A stretch of DNA of 64,000 nucleotides from the NCBI RefSeq assembly GCF_024679095.1, contig NC_066549.1, positions 4,948,920 to 5,012,919 on the forward strand, in the 5' to 3' direction. The notes under the pieces were generated by a model. That model did not search any database and was not told where the DNA came from. It worked only from the letters and a program-made list of their open reading frames with translations. Below are positions 47,401-59,600 of this stretch, one piece after another. How positions within the stretch are numbered: position 1 is the first letter of the stretch; each line of letters opens with the position of its first letter. This stretch comes from Eriocheir sinensis. Taxonomy: Eukaryota; Arthropoda; Malacostraca; Decapoda; Varunidae. The position numbers were made by a program, and so were the translations under genes.

Positions 47401-50121
47401 GGTTACAGGTAGAGGCTTGATCCTCGTTATACTGGCGGAACTAGGCACGCGCCAGTACCCTGCCACCTTACTGCACCCACACCTCACCGCCACCGGTCGT
47501 CCTCGTCCATGTAGCTATCCAGTCTACTCTTAAAACAAGCTATCGTCCCTGCACTAACTATGTGATTGCTGAGTCTATTCCATTCCCCCACCACCCTATT
47601 ACTAAACCAATGCTTGCCTATATCTCTCCTAAATCTATACTTTTCTAATTTAAATCCATTACTGTGAGTTCTATCCTGCTAGCTAATTCTCAGTACTTTA
47701 CTTATATCGCCTTTGATGTAACCCTTGACCCAGTTGAATACCTCTATCAGATCTCCCCGCACTCTTCGTCTCTCTAGTGAATGTAAGTTTAGATGTTTCA
47801 GCCTATTTTGATATGGGAGATTCCTCAGTCCCTGAATCATCTTGGTCATCCTCCTCTGAACTGATTCTAGCAAGTTGATGTCCATTCTGTAGTGGTTTGG
47901 AAATGTATATAATGAGAATGAATGAGGATGACTTTGAAGAGGGTATATGAGTGCAGGACTGAGTGACAGGATGTCAGGCAAGTCACTCACAGCAGCCGGG
48001 TCGCAGGCAGTCTCCACACGCTCTAAGGTCACAGAATCCCATTGTTCCTTAAAGATGGTAAACTTGCGGTTGAGCTCTAGATCGATGGTGTGGTATGCCC
48101 CCATCTTGATGTATTGGTTCTCCTCCACATTCCTGCCTTTCACCCTGTAACATCAATCACATCTCACTCTCCCATATGCTTCACTCTGCTTGGTTAATAT
48201 GCATATAGGTGTATAAGGATCAGGAGACTAGGGAAGCACAATTTCTCTCTAGGGCAACTCCACACTAAGTCCTTTAATTAAGCACATCCCTGTTTATATT
48301 TTGGCAGCCAAGGGGTCTGTTCTAAACTTCTAATACATAGGCCATTCCTATTTCATGTAGCTATGTAGACCATATTCACAATAACTGTACAGCTGCTTGA
48401 TTTACTGTAACATTTCTTTTTATTCTTTACTGTTTTTAATGATGATTTGTACGTCAGTTGAAAAATGAAGTGTCAATGCTTTAGACAAGCACTGGCATCC
48501 ATCTCTTGCCTCAGTCAACAGCTTTGAATGAATACTGTACATACTACACATTTAATTTCTTATCAGTGGTGATGAGCAAATAAACCGTAACAAACTACAG
48601 ATGATGGAGACTCACCTGAGCATGCATGCACCGGTGTCAAAGGTGATGGCCTCCACTTGGATGGTGATGGTAGTTCGGACGCGGGAGGAAGTGGAGGAGC
48701 CTGTGACGGAGGCCTGCTGCACCTTACGGATGGTGGATGCACGCAGCCGGTCTCCCTCCATTAAGATGTTGTACGTGTGCCACATGTCCTCGCCCTCATC
48801 CGGCAGCAACACCATCTTCCTGCAAAACCCAACACATGAACAACAATCCCATGAAATTATTTTCATCTAATTCTGATGCAGATGAATTAATTGCAAGTCA
48901 AGCTCAAATAGTAGTCTTGGTCATTAGTGAGACAGATGCACTTTTGAAAATTTACCATTCCCCAGCCTGCATCACCTACCCTTATGTCAGGAATAACTAA
49001 TGTATTACTATAAGGTAAATATAGAAAACCTGACTGTGTCTACATCCCACTATCTTTTTTTCTCTCTGTTGTTTAAAGAAAGTGTTCAGATAACACTGAA
49101 ATATTCATTAAGAGATATGAGAGAACACCACATTCACCCAAAAATTATTATAATCACAGCAATATATACAAACAACTGAACAGATCTTTACTTGAATTAA
49201 AGATCTGTTGTTTATTGCAAAAAGTGAGGAAGGACGTGTAATGCCCTGACAAGCTTATTTTCCATCCTTCCTATTTCTCAACACGGCCTCTGCGTGTATC
49301 GAAATAACACGAGAAATTAATCAAGACAAAGTGAGGGTATTCCCCGGCTGCCTGGGATTGGACAAAGTGAGGGTATTCCCCGGCTGCCTGGGATTGAACC
49401 CGCGACCAGCGTGACGGGAGAGCCACTCCTTACCGAGTCGGCCAAAGAGGTACCCCACTGGCTAAGTGGGTTATGGGAGGCTCGTTCATCAGGCCGTCGC
49501 CGCAGTACAGACGCATGTGGGAGAAGACTTAATGAAACATGCCGCACTGCTGCACAAACACTCCAACTCGCCAATTCAAGGTATGCGAGACTTAAAATTC
49601 TGGTGAGATGAAATGTGAAAACACAGGGGGGGTCGAGGGGGTCCCCCACATTAGTTAGCTTAGATTATTTAAAATCTATTCAGCATGTGTTGTGGCCAGG
49701 GAAATATGCAGCACAAGACAGGACGAGGCTGCAGCGGCGGGGGTGCATCCATTGCTTAGGAGGGGGGTAAAAATGAAGTCATTTCCAAGAAAACAACTGC
49801 CTCAGCAAATCAAAACACATCAACATTTCAGAAAAAGTTTAGTCCAAAAATAGGAGGGGAGCATAAAGCAAATCTTTCCCCATCAGGGTTTGCACATACA
49901 ATAGTCTTGCTCCCCTGACGCGTGTTCCCCTGTGTGAGCCTCGTCCAGGGGCGGCCAGGCACCCCCAGCAGCTGGCCTGGTGGTGGCATGGCCTGACCTT
50001 GCCCTGCCTCACACCACTCTCCCCGCCGCCCCTCGCCCTCATACCTCCTTTACCAGCACCCAGGCAAGGCCCACACTCACCCGCGCCCGTCCTTATCGAT
50101 CTCCTTATGTATCCGCTTCAT
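41458..50121 (-). CDS. pelo: pelota homologue (ribosome rescue / no-go decay factor)
   Basis: Cytoplasmic eRF1-like protein that, with HBS1, recognises stalled ribosomes with an empty A site and splits them. Nine exons on the minus strand: 50121-50081, 48819-48616, 48144-47991, 46803-46663, 45361-45233, 44750-44657, 43776-43584, 43137-43031 and 41552-41458 (stop TAA). All are GT-AG with matching phases. The product is 385 aa, the same as human PELO as remembered. It begins MKRIHKEIDKDGRGK. Conserved blocks in order: GEDMWHTYN and RASTIRKVQ (domain 1), KMGAYHTIDLELNR and QWDSVTLER, AAVVMQEGLAFVCLIT and IASPGFVKDQLFDHMM (domain 2), then RLSDTKAAGETKAL, DPDRAFYGIKHVE, RYVRLVDSVREN, VRIFSSLHVSGEQL and MTGVAALLRFP (domain 3). 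It has an acidic, Ser-rich tail and no GGQ motif, as expected for pelota versus eRF1. Confidence 0.96.
42537..42645. mobile_element. second copy of the TTAA foldback MITE
   Basis: Flanked by TTAA at 42533-42536 and 42646-42649. It shares atcactgtatggaaaggg, cctcttctaaacc and tccatttcctctt with 38544-38747 but lacks part of the left arm. It lies in the last intron of pelota. Confidence 0.65.
47307..47890 (-). mobile_element. non-LTR retrotransposon (LINE) 3' fragment
   Basis: On the minus strand this encodes the C-terminal tail of a non-LTR reverse transcriptase ORF: LLESVQRRMTKMIQGLRNLP, then LNLHSLERRRVRGDLIEVF, with further broken matches toward 47480 (RRDIGKHWFSN, VVNEWNRL). It is 5'-truncated and has stops. 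It sits in the pelota intron between exons 3 and 4 and happens to stay in frame with the unspliced end of exon 3. Confidence 0.8.
49305..49525 (-). repeat. tRNA-derived SINE (family 2, copy 1)
   Basis: Minus strand: an A-box-like ggccgactcggtaaggagtgg and a B box in cgggttcaatccc. A 36-bp segment near the plus-strand left end (about 49323-49394) is present twice in tandem. The left end acacgagaaattaatc matches the copy at 62838-63005. It lies in pelota intron 1. Confidence 0.75.
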
Positions 50122-50220
50122 CCTTATGGTAATGGCGTGATAAAGAACGGCTGGCGTGGAGACTCATCTGGCTGACGGAGGGTGACTGCTGCTGCCACGG
50201 ACGGTCCTGCAGTCAACGTT

Positions 50221-50400
50221 GCCAGATTGTCGTACTTAGCCTCCTATATTTGCCGATTTCAGACCCAAAAACTACCTCCTCGACCCCAATAACTGCTTTC
50301 ATATATAGTTATCGTTAAAATGGTTAATTATTGGTGTTTTTAGGCATTAGCTATGGCTCAGAAACAGGTAAATACGAAGCTCTGAGTACGATAATCTGGC
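50221..50400. mobile_element. foldback MITE, copy 1
   Basis: 180 bp with inverted ends gccagattgtcgtactt and gagtacgataatctggc, and interior words atagttatcgttaaaatgg and gacccaaaaact shared with two further copies at 51043-51219 and 51231-51557. It lies about 100 bp upstream of the pelota start codon. Confidence 0.85.
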
Positions 50401-51042
50401 AATGGTGGTCCTGCTCCTGGGACGGTCCTCTTCATCTTCTTTTGAGCTGTTCCGCTTTGTATCACTTCTTATGTCCTCCTTGGTACTTTTTTACACTAAT
50501 TAGATACTTCACTACCCAATCTTATAGTTACTTTACTGCGCACACTTGTATACTTCACCCTGCCCTGTTTTTTTTTTTCCTTCTACTGAGTTTTCCTCCT
50601 CTACTTTCTTTCCCTTTCTTTTCTTCACTTAATAGCTTACTCTGGACTTTTCTTTATCATTTCTCTTCCTTGCCCTTTTGTTTCTTTCCACTATTACAAT
50701 CAATCAATCGTATACAGACTTATCATTTTTTTAATTTGCTCCTTACCTAGTAATAGAATAAATGGACCTCACCACACTATTTATTCAGTAACATATTTAA
50801 TCCCAAACAAGTTAATTAAAGTTAAGTGTGCAAATGTCTGAAGCAAATTTCGGTTGCATGAATATATAAAAAAAACCGCATATACCGAGATCATTTTCCA
50901 TCGACTTTGCCAAACCATTTCTTCAATTATCAACTTGCATATGTATAAAAACACGTATATATTGAGACTATTTCCTGTTGTTAATATGATAGCCTCTGAT
51001 AATTGAGGTTTATATATAGCACAAGGACCCGCCGTAGCGTTA

Positions 51043-51219
51043 TCAGATTGTCGTACTTGGCATATTATTTTCGTCGGTTTGAGGCCCAAAACTGTCGCAC
51101 CTACACTGATAACGATACCCACTTATAATTAGTGTTTAAATGGTTGATTGTTGATGTTTTCTGCAATTTGTATGGGTCAAAAACTGGATAATACGATGTT
51201 CTGAGTACGATAATCTGGT
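51043..51219. mobile_element. foldback MITE, copy 2
   Basis: Ends atcagattgtcgtactt and gagtacgataatctggt. The interior is aligned with copy 1 (ggcccaaaactg, ataattagtgtttaaatgg). It is 11 bp from copy 3. Confidence 0.82.
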
Positions 51220-51230
51220 GACGCTGACCC

Positions 51231-51557
51231 ACCAGATTGTCGTACTCAGCCTCATATATATACCGACTTCTGACCCAAAAATGTCTTCTGTCTCTCTCTC
51301 AACCAATCATAAGTCAGCTTTTCTCACGGTTATAGAAAGACGAAAGAAATAATAAAAAATAAAGAATAATAACAATACGCAAGGAAGGAGATAACAGGGA
51401 ATTCATAAAAAGAAACGCAAATAATAATAATCTACCCCAATAACGAGATTCACTTATAATTATCGTTAAAATAGTTAATTCCTGATGTTTCTTGGCGATA
51501 GTTATGCGTCAAAAACCGAAATACGATGTTATGAACTTATGAGTACGATAATCTGGT
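51231..51557. mobile_element. foldback MITE, copy 3, with an internal insertion
   Basis: Ends accagattgtcgtactc and gagtacgataatctggt. It has the same interior as copies 1 and 2 but is interrupted by roughly 130 bp of A-rich sequence (about 51290-51425). Confidence 0.8.
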
Positions 51558-52555
51558 CACACTCCAACAGGGCGGCGGCGCGGGGTGGTTGTGGCGTCTC
51601 GGTTTGAATCTTGGACCATGAATATTAGTGCTCCAGGCCTGCCATCCTCCTGCAGGGCTCACTGACGACACAATTACCGCTCCAGGCCACGTCAGAAGCC
51701 AGTGTCAGGCGTGATCGTTCTTTGGTTGGTGAGTTTTAGCGAGTGTTGGCTCGTAGGGGAACCGAGGCCTTGTTTCTTTTTCATTTCCTTGGTTTCCTTT
51801 CCTCTCGCCTGGTATTCTCACCTGGTAGGGCCATACCAACCGGCAACCAGCCTAGACTCTGGGCAGGGAACCCAAGGCCCCAAAGTAACAGTCAGGCGAG
51901 CAGGCAGCACTAATAACAATTGACACAGTGACTGCTTGAGTGTGTCTTCCAGTTAAAATGGCATAACTTCATCTTGTAATATTAGACTTTAACAATAGAA
52001 TTAAAAGTTCCCTGACTTCCTTCCCTTGTTTCATCTCCTTTCTTGTTTCTTTTTCATTTCCTTAGTTTCTTTTCCTTTTTTTTTTCTATTTTTTTTAAAC
52101 ATCAAGATATTATGGTATACATAGGACAAAGGGACGGTGAAATTGTCTTCAGGCTAAAGACAACCTCTGTCTTGAACAGTGGCGTCGTTAGCCTTGGGCT
52201 TCCGGGGCTTGAGCCCCATATATTTTGACTGACCCCAAACTTTATTTCACCCCTGGGCCCCATGCCAGTGACCCTGTCTTCTGTTCTCAAGAGTTTCCAA
52301 GTTCCAACACGTGTCTCAAGTAAGATTTGTCAAACAGACAATCCTAGAGAATATACAATTTCAACTGTGCTGATGTTAATTTATACTACTTCCTAAATTT
52401 CTTTTTTTTTTCCAGGTATTGTACTGTATGTCTGTTGTTTGAATGGAGGTGATGTTTTTCTTTTTCTTTTTTTTTTCTTTTTTTTTATTATTTTTTTTTT
52501 TTTTTTTAAGGTCCAGTATAACTCGGGCGCCTTAATTTTGGTCTATTTTCTTCCA
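51558..52555. other. probable 5' flank / non-coding leader of CENP-T
   Basis: No coding exon is supported. Contains T-rich runs (52075-52095, 52450-52508) and a few GT donor-like sites such as ggttggtgagttt near 51729. A non-coding first exon of CENP-T could lie here, but nothing seen proves it. Confidence 0.3.
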
Positions 52556-52559
52556 AACC

Positions 52560-52911
52560 TTCACAAAACCCTTTGTATACATATAATACATTAGTATAAA
52601 GTGGCCGTCACTAACCAGGCATACCATCGCTAACCACCCTAAAACAGCCCCGAGCTATGACTCAAGGTCATCTGGGGCCCCGGCCCTTTCAGCCCGAGCC
52701 CAGGATGACCGAGTCGTGGCTCGGGGCTGTTTTAGGGTGGTTAGCGATGGTACGCTTGGTTAGCAACAGTACGCTTGGTTAGCAATTAGCCCACGCATAC
52801 GAGACCAGGTCCACCCGTGGTTATTTTATTTTATTTTTTTAGAACACGGTAAGTGGCATTTGTCCGCCATTTTTTACTAATGTATTATGTATATACAAAG
52901 GGTTTTGTGAA
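52560..52911. mobile_element. long two-tier palindrome (foldback element)
   Basis: Inner arms: 52622-52655 and 52719-52752 are perfect inverted copies over 34 bp (taccatcgctaacc...). Outer arms: 52560-52596 and 52875-52911 pair over about 37 bp with two differences (ttcacaaaaccctttgtata...). The spacer between the inner arms is itself partly self-complementary and G/C-rich. It is followed at once by a piece of the TTAA MITE. Confidence 0.85.
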
Positions 52912-52916
52912 GGATA

Positions 52917-52990
52917 AAGAAGAGGTTTAGAAGAGGACTGACCCTTTCCATATGGTGACAACATCAGCGTCACCGGAGTGAAGGGGTTAA
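52917..52990. mobile_element. partial TTAA foldback MITE
   Basis: Contains gaggtttagaagaggactgaccctttccatatggtgaca and ends cgtcaccggagtgaaggggttaa in inverted orientation to the start of 38544-38747, closing with TTAA at about 52987-52990. The other end is missing or merged into the neighbouring palindrome. Confidence 0.5.
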
Positions 52991-53382
52991 TTCTGTTAAA
53001 AGAAAAAGAAAATGTAGAGGTCAGGGTTGAGGCTTGTAGATTTCAACAACAAAATTTTGATAAGTGAGCATTCTATTTGGGAACATAATCTATATGTAAA
53101 ATGTGGGTTGCCTGAATCTTTTGTTTGGCTTCATAATGAGTCCTGCTACTCCTTGTTGCTGAAGAATTCTTTTTTGTTCTGTTTGGTTCATGTTAAGAAT
53201 CCAGCCCAAGGCTCCCTATCTACAAGACCTTAGTAGCATAAGATATGTCTGTCAGTCAATACCATAAATGCCTCACCCATCTTAACAATTCTGAGACCTG
53301 TAACATCCCACTCAATCTTTCAGTTCTCTTCAAAAAGTCCATGTATGTTCATTTTATAGGTGTGACACCGTATATTGGCACC

Positions 53383-56300
53383 ATGGACAACTCAATGGAC
53401 CGCCACTTGAACACCTCAAATCGCAAGCTCCTACAGAACTTCAGGGAGGTAATGGAGCCAAAGGACACTCCTTCTCCCGTAAGATATCAGGCAGCTGCAA
53501 TGAAGAAAAGACCTCCTAAGGGGAGCTTGAACAGGAGCAAGCAGAAGAGCAGACCATCTATAGGTAGCAGAGGTAAGGAATCCACACAGTCTTTATCCAT
53601 GAAGAACCACACTGTGCTCATCTCCCATTTATAGTCAGCTTTTAAATTCACCATAGGCAGCACTTTTTGGTACTTTGTAATCACTTTGAGCATTGTGTAA
53701 AATTGTCTCAAAGTTTTAAGGGAGGGGAAATTTTCAAATCCTGCTCTATGAAAAATAGTTTAATTCTGTGCTGGGAATTTAGGCAAAGTGTTATCAGATT
53801 TATATTTACCCATTTATTTGTTTGGTGTTATATACAGTCAAACCTCGGTTTACGAGTTTAATTCGTTCCAGAATTTTGCTCGTACACCAAATCACTTGTA
53901 AACCAAAACGAATTTCCCCATTGAAATTAATGTAAATCCCATTAAGGAGAGCATCCCGCATTAATACTTGAAAAAAAATGGAAAATTTTCACACGTCTTC
54001 GTACACGCCTCGGCTAGCTTGTGACAAAATTTTATGAAGAAATAAGCAAAAATGACAGTTATGGCTAAATCCCCACCCCTCTTCCACTCGTCACTTACGT
54101 CACTATAAAACACTTGCCTGCGCCATGACGGGCTGGGACCGACTACCATTCAGGCCCCTCAAGAAAGTCTACCGGCGCTGTAGGCTGGCAAATAAAAAGA
54201 AAAAAAAGCTATATTCATACACAGGTGCATACATCGACATGTTTCAGTGTAGAAAATAGCTTAAAAGAATATTCGCATGGTATCTTGGGGCAAACTAGCA
54301 TTTGCGATGGCCTTGGAGGCAGCAGAGCTGACACATATATTAGTCACCCCGTAGAAGCCAGAGATAATTTTTGCATTTCGGCTCAATTTCCAAGAAAAGG
54401 ACACCATCAGACACACAAAGTCCTTAAAAACAAAACAAAAAAACTGCAATTCAGTAAAGAATACCAACCGGGAAGGCATCTAGATTTAACCCCTTCGTTA
54501 CCGGATTTTCGAAATGCTGTACATGCGTACAACATTACTAAAGTTTGGCTGAGGAACCGATGTTGTACATGCATACAACATCATAAGTTCAGGGTGTATG
54601 GAGCCTTACCAAAACTCGGTTCAGCATGTATAGGCAAGCCCTCATATTGTGGCTTTTGGCATCCATGCAATGACGTCATGCCATCCCGTATGGCACTCTT
54701 AAGAGGCACTAATAAGTGCCAACTACAGGTAACTCTCGATTTACACGAGTATTGTGTCCTTGAAGAGGTCGCGTAAATCAAAAACAATGTAAATCAAACA
54801 AGAGGTAGGTTTGTATCGAAAAATAAATATTCACTTCATTCAGTGGAGAGAGAGAGAGAGAGAATATCCATATCGCCGAGATATCCACTCAGGCACTCAG
54901 TCACAGCCTCACTCGTGTGAGGAAGAAATGAGGGACACCATGAGGGACTGGCTAGTATTGGTACGTGTACCGTACTGCATAGCTGATACTGTTAGTACCG
55001 GTACTGGTACCGGTACCTGCCCACCCCTATTGTTGAGTAGTGTGGCAGCGTGGATACTGTATTGTTGTTCAAGTGGCGGTGAGAGAGAGAATATCCATAT
55101 CGCCGAGATATCCTCTCAGTCTCAGCCTCACTCGTGTGAGGAAGAAATGAGGGACTGGCTAGTATTGGTACCAATACCGTACCGTATAGCTGGTACCGGT
55201 ACCTGTCCACCCCTATTGTTGAGTAGCGTGGGTACTGTATTGTTGTTCAAGTGGCGCAGGGGAAGAACTGAGCTCAGCTGTGCGGCCGCGGCGCCGTGTG
55301 AGTCCAGTTGCGTGAGACATCTGGTGGCCAATCCATAAAATATCGCGTATAAGTGAAAAAACATGTAAATTAAACATTTCTTTGGATTTTGGACCCCACG
55401 TTATTTCAGAAACGCGTAAACCAAACTCGCGTAAATCCATTTGTTTATTTTGGCTATTTTAACTTTTTTTTTTTTTTTTTATGTTTCTATATACATACCT
55501 TTGTTTGTACCATATAGAATATACTATGTTGGAAAAAAAAAACTGCTGTTGGCACCTAAGCCATGCGGCCTTGAGCGGCGGCCTTGCCTGCCCCTCTCGC
55601 TCTCTGTACTTGTGTAACCCCCATGCGTCATACTCACGTTACTGCCCGAGGCTATCTCAACTATGGCGTCTCCTGCCTGTGATTGAAAATTATCATGATG
55701 TGAGCAGCAGCGAGGAGAGCGGGGTTGATGAGTCAGACATGGTTGCATGTAATCTTAAATGACAAACACCCCTATTTTCAAGTTGCACGGATAGAAAAAT
55801 ATGGTTCGGCGGGTGGGGGTTAACGCGGGAGCGGGGGCGAGTCCCGGTAACGAAGGAGTTAGAGGGTGAACTCTATAAATCTGCAGACTTTAACTCTTGT
55901 TTTTGGAAAACAGAATTAGTTTAAGTTTTTCAGAAATTCTGTCGCCGCTATTTGACCGATTTTGATAAACAATACATCATTGTAAGGAGGAGCTGAAGCG
56001 CAAGAGTTTCATCATTCGTTTTCTTTTCAATCAATGTATTTATCTATTTGCATTATTCAGGGCCTGAGCTCAAGCTGTCAGTCAGTCCTGTCTCCCAATC
56101 TATATATGTCCAGCTTTTCTTTCAATTTATGGACACTGCCTGCTTCAACAATGTCTGCCAAGTCCATTCCATGTATCCACACTCCTGTAGGGAAAACTGA
56201 ACTTCTTTAGGTCTTTCAAACAAGTCCCCTTTCTCAATTTCTTACTGTGTCCTCTTAATTGCCACCTTCCATCCAACTCAATTAAATCATTTCTCTCCAA

Positions 56301-56582
56301 CACTTCCATTCCACTCGTATTCCTGTACAATGCTATCAGGTCTCTCTCTCTCTTTTCTTCCAGAGTTGATAAGCCCATTTCCTCTAAGCTAGTCCCGTAT
56401 GACAGGCTTGATAATTCTAGTACCATCTTAGTCGCAGTCCTTTGAATCCTTTCAAGTTTCCTTATGTCCTTTTCTTGTGTGGTGACCAGACAACTGCTGC
56501 ATACTCTTGCCTTGGGTTAATCAATTTTGTTATTATTCTTTTCATCATGTCCCCATCCAAGCAGTGAAATGTGTGTGGCTAC

Positions 56583-56666
<84 letters not shown>

Positions 56667-59600
56667 TTCCCTCATTAAAACTACTATCATCATATCCATT
56701 AGATTTCATAAGCATAAATATTAAAATAAAAAGAACAGGCTTGTTTGAAAATTCTTTTGATTGTCATCTAAGTTAACTTCAGATTGATCTGTACCGTATT
56801 AGTTTGTTTACAATGCTTATTTGGTTAACATTCCAGGTGGAGAAAACCTGCGTACTGAAGTCCTTCATCGCCGGTCAGAGCAATCTTTCATGGACCAAAC
56901 CCTCAATGTCAGTGTTATACAAGGCATCAACCAGACTTACGCCAACATTGCAGCTCCAGACAGCAGCGAATCCTCTTTTAACTCAAGCATTGATTTGGAA
57001 AAAGGAGCAAGGTTTCGCAAACAGAAAAAGGGAAAACTGGAGACTGCACCTCTTCCTGCTGAGATGAAGATGACCAGACCTGCCTTGAAAAAGAAAAAGA
57101 AAGTTGCTCAGTCATCTAGTACCAGCAAGGAGGCAGGGCCTAGGCAGAAGTTTATCACCCATAACACTGTAGCTCAAGATACACAGGATGTTGAGGCACA
57201 GGATAAATCTAAAGGGTTCTCCACTGAGGCAGGTATAGCAAAGAAGACACAGTCCATGCCACCAGAAGCTACATCTCCACAAGGAGCTGAGCATTCACTA
57301 CGTACATCTGCCAATATGGATGTTTCCTCCATAAGTGCCTCATCCAGAAGATCTGATGCAACATATGATTTTACAGCTGATTATGATGAGACACTTCCAA
57401 ACATATTGGACACGAAGAGGAAGTTTCGTAGCAAGCTTTCTTCACGTAAACTAAACTTGCCCTCTCTTATTGAAGCCTTGCAAGCAAAACAATCATCTGC
57501 TAGTCCAGTAACTGTTTCTGATATCTTAGACACATTGAATGCTCCAGAGGTGCAGGTATCTTCCCCAGACAAGGGATCTCAAGAACCCCTGGAAGCTTCA
57601 GATGAGGAATCAAATGAGTCACACAGCCCAGCCACAAGTGGTGACGATGAAGCCATTCTTCCACCGCTGAGCTTCAGGGATGATGAGGCAAACAGATCCA
57701 CAATTTTGCGTGACACATTTTTCTCAGATGTTGATAACACTTCAAGGATAAGGTTGCACCTTGAAGAAACTGATGGTGACATGAATCAGAATCCACTACC
57801 CAAAACACCGGCCCCACCGGAGGATGAAGACATGATAGTGGATCTACAGAAAAGTGCATCAGCAGCCCAGGGCAATGGCATGAGCCAGGTTATTGATGCC
57901 AGCCCCATCAAAACACCCCCTAGGCCAAGTCTGGGTCCGATCACTGAGGTCACGCCCACCAAGTCGTCATCCAGTGATATGGCTCAGGTCAACGATCCTG
58001 CTACCAGCACAGGCTCACCCGCACAGTCATCACTGAAAGAAAGTAAAGGTCAGTCCATCGATGACTCCTCACCCAGAAGTTTAGAAGATGTGGGTCAGGT
58101 CACTGATGCCAACACCATAAGAACACCCATCAGGTCATCACCAAGAAGAAGTGTGGGTCAGGCGAGTGCCAATAAGTTATCAAGAAGTGTGGGTCAGGTC
58201 GCAGATGCCATCACCACCCCCATCAGGTCATCACCAAGGAGAAGTGTGGGTCAGACCAGTGCCAGTAAATTATCAAGAAGTATGGGTCAGGTCACTGATG
58301 TCATCACCACTCCCATCAGGTCATCACCAAGGAGAAGTGTGGGTCAGGTCACAGATGTCATCACCACCCCCATCAGGTCATCACCAAGGAGAAGCGTGGG
58401 TCAGGCCAGTGCCAGTAGGTTATCAAAAAATCTGGGTCAGGTCACTGATGTCATTGCCACCCCCATCAGGTCATCACCAAGGAGAAGTGTGGGTCAGGTC
58501 AGTGCCAGTAAGTCATCACGAAGAAGTGTGGGTCAGGTCAGTGCCAGTAAGTCATCACGAAGAAGTGTGGGTCAGGTCAGTGCCAGTAAGTCATCACGAA
58601 GAAGTGTGGGTCAGGTCACTGATGTCACCACCACCAAAATACCCATCAGGTCATCACCAAGTAGAAGTGTGGGTCAGGCCAGTGCCAGTAAGCCATCACC
58701 AAGAAGTGTGGGTCAGGTCACTGATGTCACCACCACCAAAACACCCACCAGGTCATCACCAAGTAGAAGTGTGGGTCAGGTCACTGATGTCACCACCACC
58801 AAAACACCCACCAGGTCATCACCAAGTAGAAGTGTGGGTCAGGTCAGTGCTAGTAAGTCATCACAGAGAAGTGTGGGTCAGGTCACTGATGTCACAACTA
58901 CCAAAACACCCACCAGGTCATCACTGAGTGAAAGTGTGGGTCAGGTCACAAATGTCACCACCACTAAAACACCCATCAGGTCATCACCAAGTAGAAGTGT
59001 GGGTCAGGTCACTGATGTCACCACAACCAAAACACCCACCAGGTCATCACCAAGGAAAATTGTGGGTCAGGCCAGTGCCAATAAGTCATCACGAAGAAGT
59101 GTGGGTCAGGTCACTGATGTCACCACTAAAACACCCACAAGGTCATTACCAAGGAAAATTGTGGGTCATGCCAGTGCCAGTAAGTCATCACGAAGAAGTG
59201 TGGGTTGGGTCACTGATGTCACCGCCACCAAAACACCCACCAGGTCATCATTGAGTGGAAGTGTGGGTCATGTCACAGATGCCACCACCACCAGAACACC
59301 CATCAGGTCATCACCAAGGGGAAACATGGGTCAGGCCAGTGCTAGTAAGTCATCACAGAGAAGTGTGGGTCAGGTCACTGATGTCACCACCACCAAAACA
59401 CCCACCAGGTCATCATTGAGTGGAAGTGTGGGTCAGGTCACAGATGCCACCACCACCAGAACACTCACCAGGTCATCATTGAGTGGAAGTGTGGGCCAGG
59501 TCACTGATGTCACCACCACCAAAGCACCCACTGAGTCATCACCAAGTGGAAGTGTGGGCCAGGTCACAGACGTCACCACCACCAAGACACCCACCAGGAT

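Noticed and set aside
47679..48143. Single 154-residue minus-strand frame joining pelota exon 3 to a retrotransposon tail
   Set aside because: A perfect donor (gtgagt) ends the pelota exon at 47991 and the next pelota exon joins in phase; the continuation is intronic LINE sequence.
50331..50750. 139-residue frame rich in Phe and Leu
   Set aside because: Starts inside a MITE and continues through T-rich sequence; the composition explains the hydrophobic residues.
54225..55338. Two open frames of 183 and 175 residues
   Set aside because: They lie entirely inside the TTAA-flanked composite element and its tandem duplication; no domain and poor start context.
58151..59254. Long open frames rich in VWVRS and GHHQ in the second frame of the CENP-T repeat array
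   Set aside because: They exist only because repeat units are multiples of three and thus keep all frames open; the first frame is the continuous one with the histone fold downstream.
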